Positions 15,813-24,088 of a stretch of 27,380 bases of DNA are shown here, in pieces. A program made the translations under genes and the position numbers. The notes under the pieces are model-generated. The model was not told the DNA's origin and made no database searches. It worked only from the letters and a program-made list of their open reading frames with translations. This stretch comes from Bacillota bacterium (GTDB lineage: Bacteria > Bacillota > Clostridia > Christensenellales > Pumilibacteraceae): positions 1 through 27,380 of the forward strand of contig WQSV01000004.1 of the NCBI GenBank assembly GCA_009787685.1, written 5' to 3'. Within the stretch, counting starts at the first letter, position 1, and every line of letters starts with the position of its first letter.

Positions 15813-16293
15813 TTAGTTTTCATTATTATTTTCTCCTTGTATTTTAATTCTTACATCTTCTGATACTCTCCCTATTCTAACTCTTCTTTCTTCATTTCTT
15901 ATTCTGTCCGTGTGCGTCGCTCTGCCTATACTAAATGAACTCATTGCATAAGCTATAAAATTTCCCTCTTCACGAGCAATGAATTCTTTTCGCACTTCTA
16001 TAATAGCACCTCTTCTCAATGTCACTCTTCTAATTGGACCTGCAACTGCGAAAAACCACCAATCTAGTCTGTCACAGTTTTCTGAGATTACAGCAATTGA
16101 TATCATTTGCCTTAAATTTGTTATAGGTGGCGAATGCCCCTGAACCCTCAATCTCCTCCCACTCAAATTCTCAAAAGTTGCTGTCACAACAATAGTATCG
16201 CCAACTTGTGCTTCTGTTTGACTAACTTCAAACGTCAATCTAAAATCATCATCACTCAGAGTTCTTGCCGAACACCCAAAAACACCAAAAAAA
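15813..16293 (-). pseudogene. Lipoprotein paralogue that lost its start codon
   Basis: Reading upstream from the domain (TFEVSQTEAQVGDTIVVTAT), the frame extends through a lipobox-like GVFGCSAR and then meets an in-frame stop without any good start. The missing N-terminus has been replaced by the end of the neighbouring paralogue (16294-16773), whose stop codon TAG lies in the old signal-peptide region. A deletion between paralogues explains this. Translation could only begin at weak internal codons such as TTG near 16238. That would give 141 residues without a signal peptide. The domain itself is intact to the final RIKIQ strand, and its end overlaps the protease remnant at 15823. Confidence 0.7.
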
Positions 16294-16773
16294 CTAAATA
16301 CATATGGTTATACTTATTTCTTTTTGTATTCTCATATAATTTCTATTATTAAGAATAGCGTTTGCTTGGACAATGTAATTCTCTTGTTCTCTTATTACAA
16401 ATGTTCTTTGAATTTTTATAAAAGCATCTTTTTGAAATATTGTTCTAGGAGGTCTACCTGGTAAAGTAATGTATATCCATTCAGTTCGTTCAGTCCAAGC
16501 AACAATTTGCAAAACGTTGTTAACATTTCCAAAATAATCTAATCCGTGTAGCCTTGTTCTAACTGGAATATCCCTCCCACTCAAGTTCTCAAAAGTCGCA
16601 GTCACAACAATCACGTCACCAACTCGTGCTTCTGTTTGACTCACCTCAAGTGTCAACCGAAAATCATCCTCATTAAGATTTCTCGCCGAACATCCAAAAA
16701 AACTAAATAAACTTGTTGAAATTATTGCTAAAACGACTATCATTAATCCCGTTATTTTTCTTTTAGTTTTCAT
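16294..16773 (-). CDS. Lipoprotein with an Ig-like/BsuPI-like domain
   Basis: The 159 residues have a signal peptide with lipobox SFFGC (Cys28). The same domain as the neighbours follows: FRLTLEVSQTEARVGD, VIVVTATFENLSGR, a variable central part, FVIREQENYIVQA and a closing strand EISIT. It starts with an AAAGGAG ribosome binding site 9-10 nt upstream. A possible promoter lies at 16817-16843 (TATAAT, with TTGCAA at a short 15-nt spacing). The 3' end runs directly into the decapitated paralogue. Close identity between the two (SQTEAxVGDxIVVTATFENLSGR) shows recent duplication. Confidence 0.75.
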   Translation of the reverse strand: MKTKRKITGLMIVVLAIISTSLFSFFGCSARNLNEDDFRLTLEVSQTEARVGDVIVVTATFENLSGRDIPVRTRLHGLDYFGNVNNVLQIVAWTERTEWIYITLPGRPPRTIFQKDAFIKIQRTFVIREQENYIVQANAILNNRNYMRIQKEISITICI

Positions 16774-17025
16774 TTTTGTTTTTCTCCTTTGAATTCATGA
16801 TGCTGTTGTTGCAGTTATTATATGAAAACAATAATTTTTGCAACTACTCTTTTATATTACTTGATAATGTTGATTCTAATATGCCTGCCTATTTCAACAT
16901 CAGCAGGGCCAGCTCCCCCCATAAATGGCGGAACGATTCTTCTGTTATAAAAAGAAACAAATACTGTAAAAATTCCAAAAGGCGGCTCTTCACATCGACA
17001 TGCTTCCAAACTGCATTTACCATTA

Positions 17026-17496
17026 CTAATTGCATTCGCCTTGATAAAATGTGTTGGATTGTTGGCAATATTCACATCGTGGAGGATAGTCGTAAGGATA
17101 TCTCGCCGAATTAGCGCAATTTGGTCGAAGAAGCATATTTTCCGTCACAACAAACCTCCATGTTTCCACGATGACTTCATCACGACTTAGTGAGTTGCGG
17201 TTTCGATTGATTTCATAGTTCTCTCCAAAAACAGTCACTGTGGACATGCGCCCATTTAAAAAACTAGGATAGCGCAACGCCACTCGAAGATTGCGTCCGC
17301 TCAAGTTTTTGAATGTTGCAGTGAATTCAAGTTCATCTCCAATTCGCGCCTCAGTGGCGCTTGCTTCAACCGTCAACGAGAAAGAGTCTTCACTCCAAGC
17401 ATAGCCCGTTTCATAAGAGTCACATCCCACCATCGGCACTGCAAAAGTCATTGCCAAAATCGCAACCAAAATCAATTTTAAAATTCGTTTTTTCAT
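17026..17496 (-). CDS. Lipoprotein with an Ig-like/BsuPI-like domain, probably frameshifted near its end
   Basis: The 156 residues begin with a signal peptide and lipobox MVGC (Cys25). FSLTVEASATEARIGD, LEFTATFKNLSGRNLRV and FVVTENMLL follow, as in the paralogues. A Cys-rich stretch (RCEYCQQ, then QGECN) leads to tandem stops. The overlapping frame 16857-17075 continues with CSLEACRCEEPPFGIFTVF and closes with VEIGRHIRINIIK, which matches the terminal strand of the other family members. The gene was therefore probably about 210 residues long, ending at 16857, and carries a one-base shift near 17030-17070. It is the first gene of the minus-strand locus, with a promoter at 17533-17562. Confidence 0.7.
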   Translation of the reverse strand: MKKRILKLILVAILAMTFAVPMVGCDSYETGYAWSEDSFSLTVEASATEARIGDELEFTATFKNLSGRNLRVALRYPSFLNGRMSTVTVFGENYEINRNRNSLSRDEVIVETWRFVVTENMLLRPNCANSARYPYDYPPRCEYCQQSNTFYQGECN

Positions 17497-17532
17497 TTTT
17501 TTATCATCCTCATATTTGTTGTTTTTTCTTTA

Positions 17533-17562
17533 ATAATAGCACATATTTTCTCATTTTGCCAA
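17533..17562 (-). promoter_or_regulatory. Likely sigma-A promoter of the lipoprotein/protease locus
   Basis: On the minus strand TTGGCA (17562-17557), an 18-nt spacer and TATTAT (17538-17533) with TGC just upstream form an extended -10 promoter, about 37 nt before the lipoprotein ATG at 17496. Confidence 0.5.
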
Positions 17563-17618
17563 TGCTTTTTGTTGTGGTGATTTTGGAATTCTTTTGCAAC
17601 AAGCGCTTTTTTTTAATA

Positions 17619-20600
17619 CTAATTCACTCCCAACAAAAATCTCATCAAGGCTTTTCGGTCGACAAATTTCATTTCGCCTTTGGTTGGGTCAAGGCGGACA
17701 TCTTTTGGATTAAATCCACTTGGAATGTCGGAGACTTTTTCAAATACTAGTGTGGTTTTGAATTTGTTGAGATAAACGGAGATGACATTTAGTTTTTGTG
17801 AAAGATTTTTAATTAGGGCGACTGATATCAAGTTTGAAAGTGGTTCGGGAACTTTACCATAGATGTCCTCAAGATCAAGGAGTAGACGTTTTCTTTCATC
17901 GACAGTTGAGATTCTTGAAATTCGCATATAGGTTTTTCTTTTCCATTCTTCGTCAGTGATATAGTCGTCGGGGACGAATGCATTGAAATCGGTGAAGACT
18001 TTGACTTCTTTTTTCATGACAAAATCGTTGTCCACTTCACCAGTCATTTCTCGAACAGCTTGAGAGAGAAGACGGGTATACATTTCATAGCCAACTTTTG
18101 CCATGTGTCCGCTTTGCTCTGCTCCCAAAATATTTCCCGCCCCACGAATTGCGAGATCTTGCATTGCAATATGATAACCAGAGCCAAGGTCAGTGTGTTG
18201 AGTCAGAGCTTCAAGTCTTTTTGTTGCAGTCTCTGTCATCAGCTGCTCCTCGTCAAAAGTGAAATAGGCATAGCCTTGGAGAGGGGTTCTTCCGACACGA
18301 CCTTTCAACTGATAGAGTTGAGACAGTCCAAAATTTTGCGAGTTTATGACGATGATGGTGTTGACTCTTGGCATGTCAATTCCGTTTTCAATGATAGTTG
18401 TTGTGAGGAGTATTTGAGTTTTTCCATCCACAAAAGTTCGGAGAGCGTATTCTTGCTCTTTTGGTTGCATTTTTCCATGAACTCTTGTTATTCCCAAATT
18501 GGGGAAGAGTTTTTGAATTTTTGATTCAAATGCGTCCATTTTGCAAACATTGTTGTAGACCACGAATACTTGACCGTTGCGGTTTACTTCACGAGTGACC
18601 GCGTCAATAATAAGAGAGTCATTGTAGCCCGTGACATAGGTCTGAACACTTTTTCTCTCCCTTGGCGGAGTTTCAAGTGTTGACAAATCTCGAATGCCTG
18701 AGAGTGACATGTGGAGTGTTCGAGGGATAGGTGTTGCCGACATCGAAAGAACATTGATGTTTGCTTTGAGGGTTTTGAGTTTTTCTTTGCTTTCGACCCC
18801 AAAACGTTGCTCTTCGTCAAGGACAAGCAAGCCAAGGTCTTTGAACTTGACGTCGGGGGACAGCACACGATGAGTTCCGACCACCATGTCGATGTCACCA
18901 TTTTCAAGTTTTTCGAGTATTGCCGTTGTTTCTTTTGTTGAATTCATTCGAGAAAGAAGGGCAATTCGAACTCCGAATTCACCGAGCCTTGTGACGGCTG
19001 AATGAAAGTGTTGGCGTGCAAGAATTGTTGTTGGGCAAACGAGTGCGACTTGTTTTCCTTCGGTTGCGACTTTGAATGCCACTCGAAACGCAACTTCAGT
19101 TTTTCCATATCCAACGTCACCGCAAAGGAGCCTATCCATCACTTTTCCGCTTGTTAAATCGCCTAGACATTCTTCTGACGCTTGCAATTGGCAGGGTGTT
19201 TCGACATAAGGGAACTTGAGACAAAAATCATCAAAGAAACTGTCGTTTTCGCTGTATTTGTGGGCAACGGATTGTTCGCGTTTTGCATAAAGATGAGCAA
19301 GGTTGAAAGCAAGTTCTTTGACTTTTTTGCGGACTTTTTCTTTTTGATTTTCAAAATCTTGTCCACCGATTTTGTTGAGGGGGATGGATTCTTTGTCGAC
19401 AATATCTCCACCACCAATGAATTTTGAAAGGCTTGTGGCATTTTCGATTGGGACATAAAGTTTGTCATTGTTTTTGTAGAGAATGAGAAAATAGTCTCTA
19501 GACGCACCATCATATTCAAGGCGAACTACTTTTTCAAAAAAACCAACACCATGAATGTCATGGACAACATGGGAGCCGACTTCGGGTTCAAAATACTCCT
19601 TTTGAGTCTTGCGTTTTTGCTTTTCTCCTTTTTTGCCGGTGAGGGCGGTTGTTGATATGAGAATGATTTTTTCATCGGGAAGATGAACGGATTCGGGGAT
19701 AGAATCGGAGATTATTTTCAACCCACAGCCCTCAAGTCTCAACGCGCAATGGTTGTTAGAATTTTTTTTGTTTTTTGAGGTATCATCTGCGGGAGTGTTC
19801 ACTGACTGCTCGCTATTTTGCCCGAAGTCCAACAACGGGGAACGAATAGTCTCCTTTGCAATTTGACCAATCCTTTTGCTCTCAGAGCTATTAGGCATTG
19901 AAGTTTGAGGGTTGAGGGTTGAAAACAAGGCGGTCAGTTTGTCTTTTAAAACTTCGTTTCCGCAACAAATAGTCACGGAATAGTCTTTGAAATTTTCGAG
20001 ATCTTTTTTTAGTTCGGCGAAATTGTGATTGTAGAGCGGGACATGACTTGTTCTAAAATTCAAAAGTGCTTCTGGCTCAAAAAAACGATTTTGAGTCAAA
20101 GTCGAATGAAAGGCAATTTTTTGAATGTTTTTGAGCTGGTTAAAAGGAGTGGTGTTTTTATTCAAAAGTGTCGAGGACACTTCAAGTTCATGATAAACCT
20201 CACCCTTTTCAAAAAGGGTTTTGAAGCGATTTTGATGTTCGCTGAGGTGGGAAGAAAGAGAGTCATGACACTGCTTTGCATCGTCATAGACAACGAGAGA
20301 GGGAGAGAAAAACTCAAAAAAATTGTTATGAGGAACAAGTGGCAAAAGCCAAGACAGAGCTGGAGAAGAGGGGTTGTGTTCAAGAAGAAAATCAATGGAA
20401 GAGAGGATGGATTGAGTTCGCTCGGAATGAGGAAGAGCGAACTTTTTTGAGAGAGAAGATGTTGTTAAATGATTAGGGTCGTCACTTTGACAAACCAAAA
20501 AGTCGGTTGCTGGAATAACTGTGATGCTTGAAATTGTTTCAATAGTTGTGTGAGTTTCGGGATCAAAAAATTTCATTGTTTCAATATCGTCGCCGAAAAA

Positions 20601-21323
20601 TTCAATCCTTGTTCCGTTTTGTTCTCCAATGATGAAAATATCAATAATGTCGCCACGAACACTAAAAGTGCCGTGAGAGGACACTTGCTCAACTCGTTTA
20701 TAGCCGATTTGGTGAAGAAGAGCAGTAATCTCTTCAAGAGATTTCGGAAAAAAGAGAGGGGGGTGGAAATTAAAGAGTGGAGATATTGTTAAATTATTCG
20801 CATCTCCACTCTTTGTCTTTAACTTTTCACTTTCATTTACTGTTGAAAGAACAAATGAAGAATTCAAAAAAACGGCTCTTTTTGGAAAGAACTCTGTCAG
20901 TGCGCTGACTGTCGTGACGATTAGCGAATTTGAATTTTTTAAGGCGTTTGACATAGTCTCGAGTCTGTCAAATTCAATGTCAAGGCTTTTGTGTTCAATA
21001 TAGGTAAGGACATCATTTTTTGGTGGCAAAAAGAAAGTTTTAGGATGAAAGGATTTTAATTGATGGAATGCTCTTTGAGCTGATGGAAGATCAGAACAAA
21101 CATAAATTGCAGGAAAACAGTGAGTGCTAGAATTTTTTTTGACATAGTCTAGGCATTTATGAAAAAGGAAAGTTCTCTCGCCTACTCCACTGCAAATAGC
21201 CGAGATATTTTTTTTGTCTCGGATTGCGTCTAGTAATTCGGTGAGTCTATGGTGTGTGTTCACTTGTTTGTGGTGGGAATACGGGAATAGAGAATGGGAT
21301 GTGTGTGGGGAGGGGGAGGGCAA
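17619..21323 (-). CDS. mfd: Transcription-repair coupling factor
   Basis: Mfd removes RNA polymerase stalled at DNA damage and recruits UvrA. The 1234-codon frame shows the UvrB-like N-terminal module, GTFSVRGDIIDIF, the CarD-like RNAP-interaction domain (GSHVVHDIHGVGFFEKVV, near 582) and a RecG-like translocase. The translocase carries GDVGYGKTE (near 733), DEEQRFGV (near 834), SATPIPRTLHMS, ENGIDMPRVNT and QLKGRVGR. The C-terminal domain 7 follows (TDLGSGYHIAMQDLAIRGAGN marks the junction). A low-complexity Ser/Asn/Lys insert lies near 480-520. The start is uncertain: TTG at 21323 and GTG at 21263 both lack a clear ribosome binding site. The first 20 residues come from repeat-like DNA, so 21263 or a nearby codon may be used. 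It follows pth, as in many Bacillota. Confidence 0.95.
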   Translation of the reverse strand: MPSPSPHTSHSLFPYSHHKQVNTHHRLTELLDAIRDKKNISAICSGVGERTFLFHKCLDYVKKNSSTHCFPAIYVCSDLPSAQRAFHQLKSFHPKTFFLPPKNDVLTYIEHKSLDIEFDRLETMSNALKNSNSLIVTTVSALTEFFPKRAVFLNSSFVLSTVNESEKLKTKSGDANNLTISPLFNFHPPLFFPKSLEEITALLHQIGYKRVEQVSSHGTFSVRGDIIDIFIIGEQNGTRIEFFGDDIETMKFFDPETHTTIETISSITVIPATDFLVCQSDDPNHLTTSSLSKKFALPHSERTQSILSSIDFLLEHNPSSPALSWLLPLVPHNNFFEFFSPSLVVYDDAKQCHDSLSSHLSEHQNRFKTLFEKGEVYHELEVSSTLLNKNTTPFNQLKNIQKIAFHSTLTQNRFFEPEALLNFRTSHVPLYNHNFAELKKDLENFKDYSVTICCGNEVLKDKLTALFSTLNPQTSMPNSSESKRIGQIAKETIRSPLLDFGQNSEQSVNTPADDTSKNKKNSNNHCALRLEGCGLKIISDSIPESVHLPDEKIILISTTALTGKKGEKQKRKTQKEYFEPEVGSHVVHDIHGVGFFEKVVRLEYDGASRDYFLILYKNNDKLYVPIENATSLSKFIGGGDIVDKESIPLNKIGGQDFENQKEKVRKKVKELAFNLAHLYAKREQSVAHKYSENDSFFDDFCLKFPYVETPCQLQASEECLGDLTSGKVMDRLLCGDVGYGKTEVAFRVAFKVATEGKQVALVCPTTILARQHFHSAVTRLGEFGVRIALLSRMNSTKETTAILEKLENGDIDMVVGTHRVLSPDVKFKDLGLLVLDEEQRFGVESKEKLKTLKANINVLSMSATPIPRTLHMSLSGIRDLSTLETPPRERKSVQTYVTGYNDSLIIDAVTREVNRNGQVFVVYNNVCKMDAFESKIQKLFPNLGITRVHGKMQPKEQEYALRTFVDGKTQILLTTTIIENGIDMPRVNTIIVINSQNFGLSQLYQLKGRVGRTPLQGYAYFTFDEEQLMTETATKRLEALTQHTDLGSGYHIAMQDLAIRGAGNILGAEQSGHMAKVGYEMYTRLLSQAVREMTGEVDNDFVMKKEVKVFTDFNAFVPDDYITDEEWKRKTYMRISRISTVDERKRLLLDLEDIYGKVPEPLSNLISVALIKNLSQKLNVISVYLNKFKTTLVFEKVSDIPSGFNPKDVRLDPTKGEMKFVDRKALMRFLLGVN

Positions 21324-21431
21324 TAAATGTCACAATGAAGTCCTGCTCGTGATAAGACTGCGAGGTGTCAGGGTGAGTAAAGACTGCGAAGAATTAATTC
21401 AAATGGAATTAAAGTTGAAAACTTCCACACC

Positions 21432-21950
21432 CTATTTTCCCAAAATATGGTCAACGACTTCGTTCATTGCGTCTCGGAATGTTGGGATTTCGTTGCTTTT
21501 GATGTTCATCAAGACGAAGTCTTTGAGTTCTATGTTTGCTGGGGGTCGTCCGACTCCGATACGTATTCTTTTGATGTCTTCGCTGTCGATGAAAGAGATG
21601 ATGTCACGCATGCCGTTGTGAGTGCCCGCGCTGCCTAAGTCTCTGATTCGAACTTTTCCAAGTTCCAAGTCAATGTCGTCATAGATAATGATGAGGTCTT
21701 CATTCTCCGCGCCGTATTTGTTCATGAGGGAGGACACCGCACTTCCGGAACGGTTCATAAAAGTTTGTGGTTTTGCAAAAACCACTTTTTCATCATTAAT
21801 AAAAGTTTCAAAGACAACGGAAGAAGCTTTGTTTTTTCCTTTTGTGAGTCCACACTCAATGCAAAGAGCATCAATTGCCATAAAGCCTAAGTTGTGATAA
21901 GTTCGTTCATATTTTGAGCCGGGGTTTCCAAGACCTATTATTAGTTTCAT
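21432..21950 (-). CDS. pth: Peptidyl-tRNA hydrolase
   Basis: Pth recycles tRNA by cleaving peptidyl-tRNA that drops off ribosomes. The 172 residues carry LGNPGSKYERTYHNLGFMAI with catalytic His20 (TYHN), the substrate-binding QTFMNRSGSAV, YDDIDLELGKVR with the catalytic Asp, GSAGTHNGMR (usually GSAGGHNGL) and RIRIGVGRP. The length is slightly short (typical 180-195) because the C-terminal helix is brief. The start at MKLIIGLGNPG is the usual one. The pth-mfd order is conserved in Bacillota. The 108-bp gap between pth and mfd shows no other feature. Confidence 0.96.
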   Translation of the reverse strand: MKLIIGLGNPGSKYERTYHNLGFMAIDALCIECGLTKGKNKASSVVFETFINDEKVVFAKPQTFMNRSGSAVSSLMNKYGAENEDLIIIYDDIDLELGKVRIRDLGSAGTHNGMRDIISFIDSEDIKRIRIGVGRPPANIELKDFVLMNIKSNEIPTFRDAMNEVVDHILGK

Positions 21951-21984
21951 GAGAAAAGTTTATCACATCAGCAAGCCATCGTCA

Positions 21985-22345
21985 AGCATCTAGGATGCCT
22001 TTATCGGAGAATTCCATACAGAAGAAACATTCGTCAAGAGGGACTAAAGCCCTCTTGACGGAAATTGCTAATAGTCGCATATCCGTCAAAAGGGTCAAAG
22101 ACCCTTTTGAACTGTTTTCAACAGTTTTGTCGGAAACTGCCTCTACAACTTCTCCAACAGAGGGGTCGAAGACCCTTGTCAACAGTCTTCGACTGTTCTG
22201 TCTGGTTCTGCTTGCACTTGCACTTCTCCGTCAAAGGGGTCGAAGACCCTTGTGAAGCATCTTTTATGCCTCTGTCGGAGAAGTTTTAGTAAAAACAATC
22301 TCTCACAGAAGGGCTGAAAGCCCTTGTCAAGTGATTTTGATAAAA
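21985..22345. repeat. Triloop hairpin array 4, between divergent pth and the DUF2779 gene
   Basis: It contains GGGTC-AAA-GACCC near 22092, AACTGTT-TTC-AACAGTT (22110-22126), GGGTC-GAA-GACCC near 22164 and 22238, AACAGTC-TTC-GACTGTT near 22182 and GGGCT-GAA-AGCCC near 22311. The spacers are of the usual types (GTCAAGAGGG, CTGTCTGGTTCTGCTTG, GGAGAAGTTTTAGTAAAAAC). It lies in a divergent intergenic region, where terminators would not be expected. Confidence 0.85.
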
Positions 22346-22429
22346 AGGGCGATAAGGTTGGAGTTTGGAATGAATGAAAATAATAATAATGTCAATTCCA
22401 CTCGTCAAGTTTCAAACCCATTCAAACAT

Positions 22430-22458
22430 TTGTGTTTAAGTTTTTTTTGTGTTATAAT
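22430..22458 (+). promoter_or_regulatory. Extended -10 promoter of the DUF2779 gene, possibly giving a leaderless mRNA
   Basis: TTGTGT (22430-22435), a 17-nt spacer ending in TGT, and TATAAT (22453-22458). The expected transcription start, about 7 nt after the -10 box, is only a few bases before the ATG at 22469, and no Shine-Dalgarno site is present. Confidence 0.6.
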
Positions 22459-22468
22459 TGAAAAATAA

Positions 22469-23974
22469 ATGCAACACATTTCAAAAAACAAATACACCTC
22501 ATTTATTATTTGCCAAAGGCAGTTTTGGCTCAAAACTCACAAGCCATATCTAGCGAGTGAGCTTGATGATGGAATGGATGTTTTGTTTGAAATGAGTAGT
22601 GGCGCGGCAAAAAGAGCGCACGGTTTGATTGAGGGAGTGGTCGATTCAAAAATCTTGAAAGAGGACGGGTGGAATGATATAGCAGTGATGCGTGAAAAAA
22701 CGAGAGGGCTTATTGAAAAAAATGTTCCTGCTATTGCAGAAGCGACTTTTAGTGAAAAGGGTTTTTATTGCACTGTTGATATTTTGAAGAATAATTTTGA
22801 TGGAACATGGGATATTATGGAGGTCAAAACTTCGACAAGACGAATACCAGTGTATTTTCATGACATTGCGTTTCAGAAATATGTTGCACAACTGTGTGGA
22901 TTGAGAATCAATAAATGTCATCTTGTTGCTATCAACAACAAATATGTTAAATCTGGGGAAATTGATGCAAAAAAACTTTTTAACATTGAAGATATAACCG
23001 AAACAATAGATCCATTTTTTGAAGAGGTAGAGAAAAATTTGACGACCGCAAAGGAGGTGGTTGACTCAAAAGAAGAGCCAAATATTGATTTAAATGAGAG
23101 TTGTTCTTCACCATATCCTTGCTCTTTTTACTCGCATTGCTCAAAACATTTGCCCGAAAATAACATTTTTAATGTCTACAAAATGGGTGGAGTTGAGAAG
23201 TTTTTGAACTATCGCAATGGCATTGTTTCGTTTGAAGACATTCGAAAAAATGAAATTGAATTGACGGATATGCAAAGAAGACAGGTTGACACTGTTCTTG
23301 ACAATTTGAATCCGCATGTCGACAGAGATGGAATAGCAGGATTTTTGTCACAATTAAAATTTCCAATCTATTTTCTGGATTTTGAAACCTATTCAAGCAC
23401 TATTCCAAAATACGACGGCGAAAAACCGTTTCAACAAATCACTTTTCAGTATTCGCTCCACATCTTAAAAAAAGAAGGAGGAAAACTGAAGCACAAAGAA
23501 TTTTTGGCCAAAGAAAACAAAAGGGAATGGAAAAAACTCGCAGAAAGACTCTCAAAAGACATTAAAAGCGACGGTGGTTCCATAGTGGCATATAGTAAAA
23601 ACAGTGAAATACGAAGCATCAAAGACATGGCAAAAGCATTTCCACATTTGAGGGAAAAGCTTTATGAGATGGCGGATAGAGTTGTCGACCTTCTTGATGT
23701 TTTTCAAAATGGATACTATTACAACAAAGAGATGGAAGGAAAATTTTCAATTAAAAGCGTTCTTCCCGCACTTTTTCCAAACCACCCCGAACTTGACTAT
23801 CGCAAAAATGAAGACATCAAAGGTGGGATGGCGGCGAGTCTTGCGTATGCAACACTTGAAAAAAGAGACAAAAAAGAAAGAAAAAGAATTCGCAAAAATC
23901 TCTTGAAGTATTGTCATCTCGACACTTTGGCTATGGTCGAAATTTATAAAGAACTTTTAAAAATTGCAAAATAG
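22469..23974 (+). CDS. DUF2779 protein: Cas4-like PD-(D/E)XK nuclease fused to a DEDD exonuclease
   Basis: The 501 residues have two nuclease-type parts. The N-terminal half resembles Cas4/AddB-like nucleases: Cys15 (FIICQRQFWL), the PD-(D/E)XK core TVDIL...WDIMEVKTS (Asp near 104, Glu118, Lys120), and a cysteine cluster Cys212, Cys218 and Cys224 (CSSPYPCSFYSHC). Together with Cys15 it could hold a 4Fe-4S cluster. The C-terminal half (from near 300) is the DUF2779 domain with RNase H-like DEDD exonuclease motifs: YFLDFETYS, IVAYSKNSEI, VDLLDVF and YCHLDTLA, where the last fits Tyr-x3-Asp (DEDDy). DNA or RNA processing is likely, but the physiological role is not established. No cas genes or CRISPR repeats occur in the window. 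It ends at an intrinsic terminator. Confidence 0.85.
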   Translation: MQHISKNKYTSFIICQRQFWLKTHKPYLASELDDGMDVLFEMSSGAAKRAHGLIEGVVDSKILKEDGWNDIAVMREKTRGLIEKNVPAIAEATFSEKGFYCTVDILKNNFDGTWDIMEVKTSTRRIPVYFHDIAFQKYVAQLCGLRINKCHLVAINNKYVKSGEIDAKKLFNIEDITETIDPFFEEVEKNLTTAKEVVDSKEEPNIDLNESCSSPYPCSFYSHCSKHLPENNIFNVYKMGGVEKFLNYRNGIVSFEDIRKNEIELTDMQRRQVDTVLDNLNPHVDRDGIAGFLSQLKFPIYFLDFETYSSTIPKYDGEKPFQQITFQYSLHILKKEGGKLKHKEFLAKENKREWKKLAERLSKDIKSDGGSIVAYSKNSEIRSIKDMAKAFPHLREKLYEMADRVVDLLDVFQNGYYYNKEMEGKFSIKSVLPALFPNHPELDYRKNEDIKGGMAASLAYATLEKRDKKERKRIRKNLLKYCHLDTLAMVEIYKELLKIAK

Positions 23975-24006
23975 AATCGGGTCATAAGATGATTCTATTT
24001 TTAATT
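23972..24006 (+). terminator. Intrinsic terminator after the DUF2779 gene
   Basis: TAGAATC (23972-23978) pairs with GATTCTA (23991-23997), followed by a T-rich tract (TTTTTAATTT). The stem starts in the stop codon of the nuclease gene. Confidence 0.7.
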
Positions 24007-24088
24007 TGTGGTTTGTTAAGGCATTAAAGGACAATCTGTTTCATATGAATATATAGTTTAGACATTGATACCAGAGGAGAGTTACTTA

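Larger units (their letters stand above)
15704..15823 (-). pseudogene. Small remnant of a protease gene start, coupled to the next lipoprotein
   Basis: An AAGGAGAAAATAATA ribosome binding site precedes a 39-codon frame beginning MKTKVMVSTL, identical to the start of the S1 protease (MKTKVMVSTLIAML). It then runs into the promoter module and ends TGA, overlapping the ATG of the next lipoprotein. It is best read as the leftover 5' end of a deleted protease copy. It could now act as a translated leader. Its start overlaps the end of the lipoprotein fragment upstream, as the intact protease start overlaps the membrane-protein gene. Confidence 0.65.

Noticed and set aside
17563..17618. Terminator after mfd
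   Set aside because: Only a 6-bp TTGTTG/CAACAA pair with a large loop is seen; too weak to annotate.
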